DNA of 64,000 nt from assembly GCF_001730225.1 (NCBI RefSeq), contig NZ_MIJE01000031.1, positions 1 to 64,000 on the forward strand. Reading direction: 5' to 3'. This DNA is from Desulfuribacillus alkaliarsenatis (lineage in GTDB: Bacteria; Bacillota; Bacilli; Desulfuribacillales; Desulfuribacillaceae). The translations under genes were made by a program, and so were the position numbers. Each line of letters opens with the position of its first letter. The stretch's first letter is position 1. Below the pieces are notes generated by a model, which saw only the letters and a list, made by a program, of their open reading frames with translations, had not been told where the DNA came from and searched no databases. Positions 53,001-62,239 of the stretch are shown one piece after another.

Positions 53001-53975
53001 CTACCAATGCCATAAATACAGCAATGATGGTTGATTAGTTAACGGCGCTAGCTGTTCCATAGGATTTATTCCTCTGAACAATGTGCTTAGACTCGGGGAG
53101 CTATAAAACATTTTTCGAAACTGAGCCCACTCATCTACAGTAAAGGTAATTACAGTTGGATCCACTACGCCAGCCATTGTAGCTACTTCTTCAATAGCAT
53201 CTTCCAAGATACCTAGTTCATCGACTAAGCCTACCTGCTGCGCTTGTGAGCCTGTATAGATTCTGCCATCGGCAATTTCTAACACCCTTTCACGCTCCAA
53301 GCCCCTTCCTGCAACAATTACATCTACGAAAAACTGATAGCTCTCATCAACTATAGATTGAACAATCGCGTTCTGTTCATCTGTCATATCGTCATATGGC
53401 GACATTAAAGCTTTGTTCGGACCGCTAGTAAATGTCTGATCCTTCACCCCATAGTTGTCCATTAATTCTTTAATATTCAAACCACTAATAATTACACCAA
53501 TTGATCCAGTTAGGGTATTCCGATTAGCAAATATCTTATCAGCTGGAGCAGATATATAATAGCCCCCAGATGCTGCTACCCTGCCCATATAGACAACAAA
53601 CGGCTTATTATACTCTTCCTTCAACCGCACAATCTCTTGATGAATTTCATCACTTTCAAACACCCCACCACCTGGTGAGTTTACATGCATAACAATACCT
53701 TTAACCTCAGGGCTAGCAAAAGCGTGCTCAAGCTGACTTAAAAAGTTTTGATGGTTATACACTGGAATTGAAAATAAACCAGCATTAGCACCATCAATGA
53801 TTTCCCCTTTTAATTCCAGAAGAGCAATTTGATCAGCTCCTCCATCCTGATAAACTTCTACCATCCAATCCGTACCTGCTTTTCTCCAATCTGTAGCTGC
53901 CGGCGGAGTTGCTGCCATTTGCACAAATAGCAAAGCCACGAATACCGCTACGGCAATCCAGCGCTTTCTATTCAT
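53001..53975 (-). CDS. sppA: SppA signal peptide peptidase
   Basis: SppA is a membrane-bound S49 serine protease that digests leftover signal peptides and aids envelope stress survival. The 324-residue protein has an N-terminal anchor, the NSPGGGVFESDEIHQEI motif, the catalytic Ser in GRVAASGGYYISAPADKIFA and the catalytic Lys in TFTSGPNKALMSPYDDMT. Length and the single catalytic set match the Gram-positive form. The ATG follows GGGGAATA. It is followed closely by the RDD gene. Confidence 0.94.
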   Translation of the reverse strand: MNRKRWIAVAVFVALLFVQMAATPPAATDWRKAGTDWMVEVYQDGGADQIALLELKGEIIDGANAGLFSIPVYNHQNFLSQLEHAFASPEVKGIVMHVNSPGGGVFESDEIHQEIVRLKEEYNKPFVVYMGRVAASGGYYISAPADKIFANRNTLTGSIGVIISGLNIKELMDNYGVKDQTFTSGPNKALMSPYDDMTDEQNAIVQSIVDESYQFFVDVIVAGRGLERERVLEIADGRIYTGSQAQQVGLVDELGILEDAIEEVATMAGVVDPTVITFTVDEWAQFRKMFYSSPSLSTLFRGINPMEQLAPLTNQPSLLYLWHW

Positions 53976-53979
53976 TATG

Positions 53980-54732
53980 CTATTCCCCTCTTTTTCCGTG
54001 ATGTTTTTTGTAATATTTTTTGTAGCTTTCTAGCATGATTTCCATCACCTTAATTCTACCTGCTTTTTTCTGCTCAAAGTGGATTACATGCCAAGGCGCT
54101 ACATCAGTTGTTGTCTTCTCTAACAGATCATTAATAGCTACTTCATAATCATCCCACTTGTCCCGATTGCGCCAATCGTCATCACTCAATTTCCAACGTT
54201 TATAGGTATGAGTCTCACGATCTTTTAAACGTTTATATTGCTCATCCTTTGTTATATGCAAGAAGAATTTAACCACTAGGAAACCATTATTTGCTAGCTT
54301 TTTTTCAAAATCGTTAATTTCTTCGTACGCCTGCTCCCATTCATGCTTGGCGCACAACTGTTCAACACGTTCAACCAGTACGCGCCCATACCAGCTTCTA
54401 TCAAATATCCCTAACTCCCCATACATAGGCAGGCGTATCCAGAACCTGCGCATATAGTGATGTTTTAATTCCGTAGGAGTTGGAGGGCCTATTGGATGTA
54501 CATCATACATCCTTGGATCAAGCTTTTCAGTTATGCGTTTAATAACCCCACCTTTACCTGCTGCATCCCAGCCTTCAAACACCAATACCACTGGTATCTT
54601 GTCTTCAAGGAACCGAATTTGATATTTAAGTATTTCAAATTGTAATTCAGATAGTCTATCTTTGTACTCATCTTCTGATATTTTATCTAATTTTTTAATA
54701 GAGCTTAAATCAATTATACCTGCAGACTTCAT
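53980..54732 (-). CDS. ppk2: Polyphosphate kinase 2 family protein
   Basis: PPK2 enzymes use polyphosphate to phosphorylate nucleoside mono- or diphosphates. The 250-residue protein has Walker A in VLVFEGWDAAGKGGVIKRITEKLDPRMYDVHPIGPPTP, Walker B in IFDRSWYGRVLVERVE, and the lid region KRLKDRETHTYKRWKLSDDDWRNRDKWDDYE. Preferred substrate class cannot be told reliably by eye. The ATG at 54732 has GGGGGG upstream. Together with ppk1 and ppx, the window encodes three polyphosphate enzymes. Confidence 0.93.
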   Translation of the reverse strand: MKSAGIIDLSSIKKLDKISEDEYKDRLSELQFEILKYQIRFLEDKIPVVLVFEGWDAAGKGGVIKRITEKLDPRMYDVHPIGPPTPTELKHHYMRRFWIRLPMYGELGIFDRSWYGRVLVERVEQLCAKHEWEQAYEEINDFEKKLANNGFLVVKFFLHITKDEQYKRLKDRETHTYKRWKLSDDDWRNRDKWDDYEVAINDLLEKTTTDVAPWHVIHFEQKKAGRIKVMEIMLESYKKYYKKHHGKRGE

Positions 54733-54754
54733 AAAAATCCCCCCTATCCTCAAA

Positions 54755-54806
54755 TTGTGTTCGTTAATTGTGTTCGTTTGTTGTATTCGTTCGTTGTGTC
54801 TCTTAT
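54755..54806. repeat. Four-copy 13-base tandem repeat upstream of ppk2
   Basis: Consecutive units TTGTGTTCGTTAA, TTGTGTTCGTTTG, TTGTATTCGTTCG and TTGTGTCTCTTAT keep an exact 13-base period, with similarity falling toward the methyltransferase gene. They lie in the ppk2 leader region. Confidence 0.75.
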
Positions 54807-54823
54807 TTATGTTTTATATCGTC

Positions 54824-55447
54824 TTATGGCTTCTTAAACTTTATATAAAAGGACGGACATTTAAGTTCTTGTTTTTCACATACAAAGCCTGCTTTTGTTG
54901 CATAATCTATTATCGCTTCAAGGGTTTGCTCTTTAGACTCCCCCCCTAAACCATAGGAAGCATTAACTACTTCATTATCTGGCAAGAAAATCTTTAACTT
55001 TCCAACAAACACTTGCTTATCTGTCTTTATTGAAAAATCCCAGAGATGCACCTCTCCGCCACTTCTTAAAACCCTAAAGCATTCATTAAAAAATTGCTGC
55101 TTGCTTTCTTGCTCCCGTAAATACATACAGGTGAAAAAACTCGTTACGACATCGAAGCTTTCATCATCTAGAGGCATTTCCCTCGCATCGCCTTGAATCC
55201 AATGAATCTTCGCACCAACTGCATCTTCGATACCCTTCTCTTTAGTAGCATCTATTTCTTCTTCTGCTGCTTCTAGTCCAAAGATGTCTTTTCTGATGCT
55301 ACGGAATATAACTGCCTCTCCTCCAGCCCCAACATCTAAAACATCACTGCTATCTGCGACAGAAAAGTCCCTTAAGTCCACTTCGATTCCTGTAACCTCT
55401 TCTACATCTTTAGCACTAATAGGCCTTGTTAGTTCAGCCTTTCCCAT
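54824..55447 (-). CDS. Class I SAM-dependent methyltransferase
   Basis: The 207-residue protein has the Rossmann SAM-binding glycine motif VLDVGAGGEAVIFRSI, an acidic loop after strand 2 (FGLEAAEEEI), and EMPLDDESFDVVTSFFTCMYL typical of UbiE/COG2226-like methyltransferases. The substrate is unknown. The ATG start has AGGAGGTG upstream. Confidence 0.87.
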   Translation of the reverse strand: MGKAELTRPISAKDVEEVTGIEVDLRDFSVADSSDVLDVGAGGEAVIFRSIRKDIFGLEAAEEEIDATKEKGIEDAVGAKIHWIQGDAREMPLDDESFDVVTSFFTCMYLREQESKQQFFNECFRVLRSGGEVHLWDFSIKTDKQVFVGKLKIFLPDNEVVNASYGLGGESKEQTLEAIIDYATKAGFVCEKQELKCPSFYIKFKKP

Positions 55448-55547
55448 CGGGATGCACCTCCTAAATCTTATCTATTCAGAATACATGTTTAGCTTTTTTA
55501 GCTTCGTTTAGCATTTAGCATCTTGTGCCTTTAGCTAATATATGCTT

Positions 55548-57014
55548 TTACAATAATGGAGATAACAGCCTTGCACCTGATTCCTTTATTTTGTTAGTTA
55601 GTGGACGCTTAATAAACTCCTCATAGGTTATTAGTCGACATTCCTTTAAATCCTGTTGGAAATCTGCCTCTAAGCGCTTCACGGTCTCTTCGTTGTATAT
55701 AAGTGCATTTACCTCATAGTTCAATTGAAAGCTCCTAATATCCATATTAGCAGAGCCAATTGACGCTATAACACCGTCAACTATTAATAGCTTTGCATGG
55801 ATAAAACCCTTTTGATACTGATAAATTTTTACTCCCGCTTCTAAGAGCTCCTCTAAATAGGATTGTGTTGCCCAGTACACAATATAGTAGTCAGGTACAT
55901 CAGGAATAATAATACGTACATCTACACCACTTAGAGCAGCAGTTTTTAGTGCCATAATAATACTGTCGTCTGGAATGAAATATGGCGATGTAATATGTAT
56001 AGAATCCTGGGCCGTTGCCATCGTTAGATAATAAAGCTGCATTATCGTATCCCACTCAGAGTCAGGGCCACTGGCAGCTATTTGCACTAGCTGTTCTCCA
56101 CTTCCACCAAAAGTATGGGTTGGAAAATAGCGATCTGCATTTAAATTCTCATTACTGACAAAGTGCCAGTCATTAATAAATATTTTCTGTAAGAAGTAGA
56201 CAGCATCCCCTTCAAGCTGCAGATGGGTATCGCGCCAAAAGCTAAACACCTTGCCCTTACCTAAATAGTTATCACTAATGTTAATGCCACCAACAAAACC
56301 AACCTTCCCATCGACAACTATAATCTTACGATGGTTCCGATAATTCATTCTACTATTTAGAAACGGTACGCGAATTGGCACAAAGCAATGTACTTCTCCA
56401 CCAGCTTCTTTTAATTCTTTAAAGAACTTTGGTTGAAAATCTACCTTCCAGCTACCAACACCATCATAAATGACCCGTACCTTTACACCTTCTTTAGCTT
56501 TTTTCAATAGTTTTTGCTTAAAGGCATGACCAATACGGTCATTTCTAATAATAAAGTACTCTACATGAATATGATCTGTCGCTTTATCAATAGCTTTAAA
56601 CACAGCACTAAACTTCTCAAAGCCATTGGTTAAAACTTTAGCACGGTTATTAGTCGTAAAAGGTGACTGATTACTCTGTAATAACAGCTTCATAATACGC
56701 TTTTTTGAATAATATTTCTCGTCTAAAAATGTTTCTTTATCCTTTAGTATCTGCTTTTGTGTATCTATAATCGCATTGACGTCACCAATGGGCTTAATCA
56801 TTTCCTTTTGCTTAACCCTGCGTTTCTTCCGAAAATTGCGTCCAAAGAATATGTAAAAAACAAATCCAACTACAGGGAGCAAATATAAGACTGTAAGCCA
56901 AGTAACCGTTTTGGACGGGTTACGATTTTCAAGGACAATTACAATTGCAATAAATATTATAGAAATTGAAAAAACTGCAGATATAACCCATGTTATAGTC
57001 GACGTTAAATCCAT
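55548..57014 (-). CDS. cls: Cardiolipin synthase (phospholipase D family)
   Basis: The 488-residue enzyme joins two phosphatidylglycerol molecules to make cardiolipin. It has two N-terminal membrane helices (about residues 8-60) and two HKD motifs, NYRNHRKIIVVDGKVGFVGGINI and FIHAKLLIVDGVIASIGSANMDIRSF. Length and layout match Bacillus ClsA. Its ATG overlaps the stop codon of the GNAT gene by one base. Confidence 0.95.
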   Translation of the reverse strand: MDLTSTITWVISAVFSISIIFIAIVIVLENRNPSKTVTWLTVLYLLPVVGFVFYIFFGRNFRKKRRVKQKEMIKPIGDVNAIIDTQKQILKDKETFLDEKYYSKKRIMKLLLQSNQSPFTTNNRAKVLTNGFEKFSAVFKAIDKATDHIHVEYFIIRNDRIGHAFKQKLLKKAKEGVKVRVIYDGVGSWKVDFQPKFFKELKEAGGEVHCFVPIRVPFLNSRMNYRNHRKIIVVDGKVGFVGGINISDNYLGKGKVFSFWRDTHLQLEGDAVYFLQKIFINDWHFVSNENLNADRYFPTHTFGGSGEQLVQIAASGPDSEWDTIMQLYYLTMATAQDSIHITSPYFIPDDSIIMALKTAALSGVDVRIIIPDVPDYYIVYWATQSYLEELLEAGVKIYQYQKGFIHAKLLIVDGVIASIGSANMDIRSFQLNYEVNALIYNEETVKRLEADFQQDLKECRLITYEEFIKRPLTNKIKESGARLLSPLL

Positions 57015-57508
57015 TAGTCTGCCAGCACCTTTTCTAAATATAAGATATTCCCCGCACGCATCACATGGTGGTACAATTTTTGTTCACCAGTTTCCTGAAA
57101 TCCGTGGCTTTTCCAAAATTGAATAGCTCGCTTATTAATTTCATCTACTCCTATTATAAGGGTGTACAACCCTAATTCAACTGCTTTATCTTCTATAAAT
57201 CTGACAACCTCTACTCCTATACCGCTGCTTCTGTACTCAGGATGCACCAATAGGAGCGAGACATTAAGTTGACCTTCCTTAGGATAGTTTCCAATTATAA
57301 AAAACACACCAACCAATATTTCTTTGTGATATATACCATATACACGTCCATGCGGTTTAGCCAATGTAAGCTCAAACTCTACACCTGCACGACAACCACA
57401 AACAGTAACTCCATCAATCAATTGGAAATAATCATTACAAGCAAAAAAAAGCTCCCGTACTTTCGCTATATCATTCACCGTTAACTTTTTAAAGCTAACT
57501 ACCTTCAT
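57014..57508 (-). CDS. GNAT-family N-acetyltransferase
   Basis: The 164-residue protein shows the acetyl-CoA-binding motif VSLLLVHPEYRSSGIGVEVVRFIEDKA and the following LIIGVDEINKRAIQFWKSHGFQETGE, a standard GNAT fold. The substrate is unknown. The ATG start follows GGGGTGA. It is translationally coupled to cls, but a functional link is not evident. Confidence 0.9.
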   Translation of the reverse strand: MKVVSFKKLTVNDIAKVRELFFACNDYFQLIDGVTVCGCRAGVEFELTLAKPHGRVYGIYHKEILVGVFFIIGNYPKEGQLNVSLLLVHPEYRSSGIGVEVVRFIEDKAVELGLYTLIIGVDEINKRAIQFWKSHGFQETGEQKLYHHVMRAGNILYLEKVLAD

Positions 57509-57631
57509 TTTCTAATCACCCCACAAAACAACACTATACCATAGGGTATGCAAGCTAGCTATTTCCATACTTTCATATGTAATTTAATCCATTATATCAC
57601 AAAGGTAAAAGTTCCGTGTCAGTTTTGCTCA

Positions 57632-57648
57632 TGTTAGCTTTCCTGACA
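57632..57648. promoter_or_regulatory. GlnR/TnrA-type nitrogen control box
   Basis: TGTTA-GCTTTCC-TGACA agrees completely with the GlnR/TnrA consensus TGTNA-N7-TNACA. It lies 28 bases upstream of the glnK -35 box. Confidence 0.7.
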
Positions 57649-57676
57649 TTATTTTTAACTTTTTTCAAAAAAACTC

Positions 57677-57705
57677 TTGCTTTTTGCTTTTTTATGCTTT
57701 ATTAT
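57677..57705 (+). promoter_or_regulatory. Promoter of glnK-amtB
   Basis: -35 TTGCTT, 17-base spacer, -10 TATTAT, ending 62 bases before the glnK start. The -35 box is weak, which suits an activator-dependent promoter. Confidence 0.55.
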
Positions 57706-57767
57706 TACAACTATACCAAACATCTTACATCTAATGTTAGGTATTATTACGCAAAGGGGTTGAAAAC

Positions 57768-58106
57768 ATGAAAAAAATTGAAACGATTATTCGTCCAGAG
57801 CAGTTCCCTGAGCTCCACAAACAACTTCATAGCGCAGGGATTAAGGGTCTAACTGTAACAGAGGTCGCTGGTTACGGTTTGCAAAAAGGTAAGACAGGTG
57901 TTTACAGAGGTAATGTTTACGATGTAACCCTATTACCTAAAATCAAAGTTGAACTCGTTACTACAAATGAAGATTATGAAACTATCATAGGCATCATCAA
58001 GAAGACCTGTAACACTGGAAAAGTCGGAGACGGAAAGATTTTTGTTTATCCTCTGGAGAACGTTATTCGAATCCGCACAGGTGACGAAGGCACACAAGCA
58101 ATTTAA
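57768..58106 (+). CDS. glnK: PII nitrogen regulatory protein
   Basis: PII proteins sense 2-oxoglutarate and ATP/ADP and block AmtB when nitrogen is plentiful. The 112-residue protein has the PII fold: MKKIETIIRPEQFPEL, the T-loop QKGKTGVYRGNVYDVTLLPKIKVE with a Tyr at the usual modification site, and the C-terminal GKVGDGKIFVYPLENVIRIRTGDEG. The ATG follows AAAGGGG. It precedes amtB by 37 bases, the common glnK-amtB order. Confidence 0.95.
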   Translation: MKKIETIIRPEQFPELHKQLHSAGIKGLTVTEVAGYGLQKGKTGVYRGNVYDVTLLPKIKVELVTTNEDYETIIGIIKKTCNTGKVGDGKIFVYPLENVIRIRTGDEGTQAI

Positions 58107-58143
58107 CTTTATAGCGAAAGAAAATCGGAAAGGAATGATTAAA

Positions 58144-59505
58144 TTGAAAAGTAAAGCAAGAATTATACTTATAACCTTTGCCCTTGTCACTTTGTTTTTA
58201 GCCTCTCCTGCAGCAGCAGAATCTGAATATACTATTGAAGGACTTATAGCTGATTTAGATGTCTACGTTATCTTACTAAGTGCATTTCTAGTGTTTATCA
58301 TGCATGCAGGGTTCGCAATGTTAGAAACTGGTTTTACAAGATCTAAGAACGCCCTTAATATACTACTTAAAAATTTCTTCTCAATGTCAGTCGGTGTTGT
58401 TGCATATTTCTTTGTAGGATACAGCTTAATGTACGGTGCTTCTTATGCTGGTTTTACAAGCTTTAACGGATTTTTCCTAATGGGAGCACACGATGAATTA
58501 GCTGATTTCTTGTTTGACGCAGTCTTTGCTGCTACTGCAGCAACAATCATCTCAGGTGCTGTTGCTGAACGTATTAAGTTAAGTAGTTTTGTAATTATCG
58601 TAGCATTTATGACGGCGATTGTTTATCCAGTTGCTGGGCACTGGATGTGGGACGATAATGGTTGGTTAGTAGGTTTAGGTTTTGCTGACTATGCTGGCTC
58701 AACTGTTGTTCACTCCGTAGGTGCTTGGGGTGCGATTATAGCAGTATTATTCTTAGGCGCCCGTATCGGTAAATATGATGGCAAAAAAGTTAACACTATC
58801 CCTGGTCACAACCTACCTTTAGGTGCCTTAGGTGTATTCCTACTATGGTTTGGATGGTTTGGTTTTAATACTGGAAGTGCTTTAGCCTTTGAAGTAAATG
58901 AAATGGTACACGTAGCTGTAACCACACTACTTGCAGCATCTGCAGGTGTAATCGGAGCAGCTCTGTTATCCTTAGCAAAATACAAAAAAGTTGACGCTTC
59001 TCTTACCTTTAACGGTGCTTTAGCTGGTCTTGTCGGTATCACAGCTGGACCTGACGTGATTTCTCCACTTGGAGCTTTAATTGTTGGTTTAATCGCTGGC
59101 TTCATTCTAGTAATAGCTGTGGAAATTATCGATCGCGGATTACGTTTAGATGATCCCGTCGGTGCTATCGCAGTCCATGGAGTAAATGGTGTGTGGGGTA
59201 CGATTGCAGTAGGTTTATTCGCTACAGACGTCGGATTATTCTACGGCGGCGGAGCAGGGCAGCTAATTACACAAGTTATAGGTGTTGTCGCAGTACTTGC
59301 TTGGGTGTTTGTAGCAATGGGCGCATTCCTATTCGTCCTAACACGCATTACATCTATCAGAGTATCTGCTGAAGAAGAGGTCCAAGGACTTGACTTCGCC
59401 GAGCATGGCTCATCAGCGTACGCTAACAACTTAAGCTCTATGGGATTAGGTTTAGCAGATCGCTTAAACATAATCTCTAAAAACGGAAAAACTGAATCCG
59501 TATAA
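58144..59505 (+). CDS. amtB: AmtB ammonium transporter
   Basis: The 453-residue protein is an Amt/Rh channel with a cleavable signal peptide (MKSKARIILITFALVTLFLASPAAAES) and eleven membrane segments. Typical parts are the twin-His pore (AGSTVVHSVGAWGAI and the later AVHGVNGVWGTIAVG), the AMLETGFTRSKNALNILLKN helix and VAERIKLSSF. The TTG at 58144, nine bases after AAGGA, is preferred since the earlier ATG touches the ribosome binding site. GlnK should gate it from the cytoplasm. Confidence 0.95.
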   Translation: MKSKARIILITFALVTLFLASPAAAESEYTIEGLIADLDVYVILLSAFLVFIMHAGFAMLETGFTRSKNALNILLKNFFSMSVGVVAYFFVGYSLMYGASYAGFTSFNGFFLMGAHDELADFLFDAVFAATAATIISGAVAERIKLSSFVIIVAFMTAIVYPVAGHWMWDDNGWLVGLGFADYAGSTVVHSVGAWGAIIAVLFLGARIGKYDGKKVNTIPGHNLPLGALGVFLLWFGWFGFNTGSALAFEVNEMVHVAVTTLLAASAGVIGAALLSLAKYKKVDASLTFNGALAGLVGITAGPDVISPLGALIVGLIAGFILVIAVEIIDRGLRLDDPVGAIAVHGVNGVWGTIAVGLFATDVGLFYGGGAGQLITQVIGVVAVLAWVFVAMGAFLFVLTRITSIRVSAEEEVQGLDFAEHGSSAYANNLSSMGLGLADRLNIISKNGKTESV

Positions 59506-59554
59506 CAATCGCATTTCACCAAATTTTGGTTTTAACTATCCTCTATCCTCTCTT

Positions 59555-59587
59555 GACCCTTACTCAACTGTAAGGGTCGCTTTTTTA
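59555..59587 (+). terminator. Terminator of glnK-amtB
   Basis: Perfect nine-base stem GACCCTTAC/GTAAGGGTC with a six-base loop, then GC and TTTTTT. Confidence 0.92.
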
Positions 59588-59591
59588 TTTA

Positions 59592-59623
59592 CAAAAGCAA
59601 AGAAGCTGCCTTTGCAGCTACTT
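59592..59623 (-). terminator. Hairpin over the stop codon of the LysM-CAP gene
   Basis: Minus-strand stem AAG-x-AGCTGC/GCAGCT-x-CTT with a four-base loop, including the stop codon, with a T-rich tail (CTTTGCTTTTG). Confidence 0.5.
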
Positions 59624-60232
59624 CGTAATAAACATTTGTGTCCAATAGAACCGATAACTACTTCCCTCTGCATAACCTACACCGATATGGGTAAAGTTTG
59701 GATTGAGTATATTCTGACGATGACCTTCCGAGTTCATCCAGCTATTAACTACCTCTTGGGCCGTACGCTGACCAGCAGCTATATTCTCACCTGCTCCTCG
59801 ATAGCTAACGTTAAATGCCCGTAACATATCGAATGGAGAGCCATAGGTTGGTGACTGGTGAGCAAAATAATTCTTATCTCTCATATCCATAGACTTGTAT
59901 CTAGCAACCCTCGCTACCTGCCAATCAACCTGTAACGGTTTTAGTCCACGTTTTTGACGTTCTTGATTAGTGAGATTTACTACTTGTTGTTCAATGCCTT
60001 TAATTTCATCGATATTAGGTACATAAACAGTGTCACCTGGATAAATCCAATGCGGGTCTTCAAACTGCGGGTTGGCTCCAATGATTTCTGAAAGACCGAT
60101 TTGGTATCTAACGGCGATTTTCCAAAGTGAATCTCCTTTCTGAACAGTATAAGTATCATAGGCACTTACAACAGAAGTTAGTAATAGAGTGACGAGTAAC
60201 CAACACTTAATGATTTTAGATAATCTTTTCAT
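59618..60232 (-). CDS. LysM plus CAP-domain secreted protein (YkwD/SafA-like)
   Basis: The protein of about 204 residues has a signal peptide (MKRLSKIIKCWLLVTLLLTSVVSA), one LysM domain (YTVQKGDSLWKIAVRYQIGLSEIIGANPQ) and a CAP/SCP domain with VNLTNQERQKRGLKPLQ, HQSPTYGSPFDML, GENIAAGQRTAQEVVNSWMNSEGHRQNILNPNFTHIGVGYA. The histidines and acidic residues of the CAP cavity are present. Such proteins sit in the wall or the spore coat. A TTG nine codons earlier (60259) is an alternative start; neither has a strong ribosome binding site. Confidence 0.9.
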   Translation of the reverse strand: MKRLSKIIKCWLLVTLLLTSVVSAYDTYTVQKGDSLWKIAVRYQIGLSEIIGANPQFEDPHWIYPGDTVYVPNIDEIKGIEQQVVNLTNQERQKRGLKPLQVDWQVARVARYKSMDMRDKNYFAHQSPTYGSPFDMLRAFNVSYRGAGENIAAGQRTAQEVVNSWMNSEGHRQNILNPNFTHIGVGYAEGSSYRFYWTQMFITK

Positions 60233-60317
60233 GTGCTTATTTTTTACAATTTTAATCAAAATAATCCCAAATACACATAGTCCAATTATTACTAATTATG
60301 CTAGCTATATACCGCCT

Positions 60318-61385
60318 TTAAATATATATCGCTAAAGGTTTATGGGTAGACTTATTGAATGATGTTTTTACAATGTTTGCTTTGTCTTCATCAAAGAAAT
60401 GCAGTTGATGTATTACGACATTTACCTCTTCCCCTACAGATATTTCTTTCTTCTCCAACGGGCGGTATGCTAGAACCGTTGTCCCTTCGATGTTAACCTC
60501 AACCTGCCAATTACTACCCTTAAATATTACATTCGAAACGACCCCCCTAGGCAATGTGTCTGCCCTAACAACTTCCTCGTGTGTTAGCACTTCTACGTTT
60601 TCAGGGCGAACCATAGCAGCTCCTAGACCAGTAAACTTAGAAAAACCTTTCCACTCTTCTATATTTCTAATAGTATTTGACTCTCCAATAAAATTAGCAA
60701 CAAATGCACTTCTGGGGTGTTTATATATTTGCATTGGCGTTCCGACCTGTTCAACACGACCTTGATTTATAATGATAATTTCATCGGCTATTTCAATGGC
60801 CTCCTCTTGGTCATGGGTAACGAAAATACTCGTAATACCCAGGCGTTGAATCATTTCTTTCAGCCATGTACGTAATTCCTTACGCACCTTAGCATCAATT
60901 GCAGCAAATGGTTCATCTAGCAACAGCAGCTGTGGTTCTGGTGCTAGCGCCCTTGCGAAGGCTACACGCTGTCGCTGCCCACCTGATAGCTGATGGGGAT
61001 ATCGGTTTTCCAACCCCTGTAATCCAGTCAACTCTAATAACGCATTCACTTTATTCGCTATAGTTTTCTTGTCTTTTTTCTGAATCGTTAATCCAAAGGC
61101 TATGTTTTGAAATACGGTCATATGACGAAATAAGGCATAGTTCTGAAAAACAAAGCCAATCCCCCGCTCCTGTGGCGCACTATTAATTACAGACTTGCCG
61201 TGAAACAAAATATCTCCCGAACAAGGAATCTCCAGGCCAGCTAGCATCCTTAAGATTGTCGTTTTACCACCACCACTAGGTCCAAGCAGACCTATCAGCT
61301 TACCTTTCTTAATATCAAAGCTAACATCCTTGGCGGCATGAAAACTCCCAAATTTTTTGTTTAGATTACGTACTATTACATGCAT
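60318..61385 (-). CDS. cysA: Sulfate/thiosulfate ABC transporter ATPase
   Basis: The 355-residue ATPase has Walker A GPSGGGKTTILRMLAG, the ABC signature LSGGQRQRVAFARALA, Walker B LLLLDEPFAAID, the H-loop (FVTHDQEEAIEIAD) and a C-terminal regulatory TOBE-like domain (GAAMVRPENVEVLTHEE), as in CysA. The ATG at 61385 has GGGAG at fair spacing inside the end of cysW. It is the last gene of cysT-cysW-cysA. CysA and ModC are close relatives; the permeases decide for sulfate. Confidence 0.88.
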   Translation of the reverse strand: MHVIVRNLNKKFGSFHAAKDVSFDIKKGKLIGLLGPSGGGKTTILRMLAGLEIPCSGDILFHGKSVINSAPQERGIGFVFQNYALFRHMTVFQNIAFGLTIQKKDKKTIANKVNALLELTGLQGLENRYPHQLSGGQRQRVAFARALAPEPQLLLLDEPFAAIDAKVRKELRTWLKEMIQRLGITSIFVTHDQEEAIEIADEIIIINQGRVEQVGTPMQIYKHPRSAFVANFIGESNTIRNIEEWKGFSKFTGLGAAMVRPENVEVLTHEEVVRADTLPRGVVSNVIFKGSNWQVEVNIEGTTVLAYRPLEKKEISVGEEVNVVIHQLHFFDEDKANIVKTSFNKSTHKPLAIYI

Positions 61386-61389
61386 CTCA

Positions 61390-62226
61390 TCACGCTCCCA
61401 TTCTTTCTTGCTCTTTCTCATGCTTCCACTCTATAATGCCTTTAATAATCAACGTAAGAATCGCCAGCATTACTAAAACTGAAGCAACAGCAAAGGATGC
61501 AGCAAACTGGTATTCATTGTATAGAATTTCAACATGTAATGGCAAAGTATTGGTTAAACCACGAATATGACCAGATACAACAGACACCGCTCCAAATTCA
61601 CCCATAGCCCGAGCATTACATAATATCACTCCATATAAGAGACCCCACTTAATATTAGGTAGCGTAACTCTCCAAAAGGTTTGCAAGCCATTCGCCCCTA
61701 AACAAATTGCTGCCTCTTCCTCAGTAACACCCTGTGATTGCATCAACGGAATCAACTCTCTAGCGACGAAGGGTAGTGTAACAAACATTGTCGCTAGTAC
61801 GATTCCAGGCACAGCGAAAATAATTTGGATATTATACTGCAGTAGTAAGGGTCCTAAGTAGCCCCCTACGCCAAATAACAGCACAAACACAAAACCAGCA
61901 ATCACTGGTGAAACAGCAAAGGGTAGATCAATTAAAGAAATCAAAATATTCTTACCCCTAAATTGAAACTTTGTTATAGACCAGGCTGCCGCAATTCCAA
62001 AGAGCATATTCAAGGGAACAGCGATTAAAACTGTAATAAGCGTTAACTTCACTGCTGCTAATGCATCAGGCTCAGTTACTGCAGTCACATATACATCAAT
62101 ACCCCTACGAAAGGCATCTGTAAAGATAGATACTAAAGGCAGGATAAACAAAAAACCTAAAAACAGTAGCGCAATTGTAATAAGCGTCCATTTAATATAG
62201 GGTGGCTCGCTTGTAATATTTTGCAT
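61390..62226 (-). CDS. cysW: Sulfate/thiosulfate ABC transporter permease
   Basis: The 278-residue protein has six membrane segments and the permease EAA loop ([33 protein letters not shown]). The [29 protein letters not shown] start and [35 protein letters not shown] end are typical of CysW. The ATG at 62226 follows GAGGAG at eight bases. Confidence 0.92.
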   Translation of the reverse strand: MQNITSEPPYIKWTLITIALLFLGFLFILPLVSIFTDAFRRGIDVYVTAVTEPDALAAVKLTLITVLIAVPLNMLFGIAAAWSITKFQFRGKNILISLIDLPFAVSPVIAGFVFVLLFGVGGYLGPLLLQYNIQIIFAVPGIVLATMFVTLPFVARELIPLMQSQGVTEEEAAICLGANGLQTFWRVTLPNIKWGLLYGVILCNARAMGEFGAVSVVSGHIRGLTNTLPLHVEILYNEYQFAASFAVASVLVMLAILTLIIKGIIEWKHEKEQERMGA

Positions 62227-62239
62227 TGGAGTCACTCCT

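Noticed and set aside
58042-58143. An N-terminal extension of AmtB
   Set aside because: It overlaps the end of glnK in another frame; the ribosome binding site at about 58130 and the signal peptide place the start at 58144.
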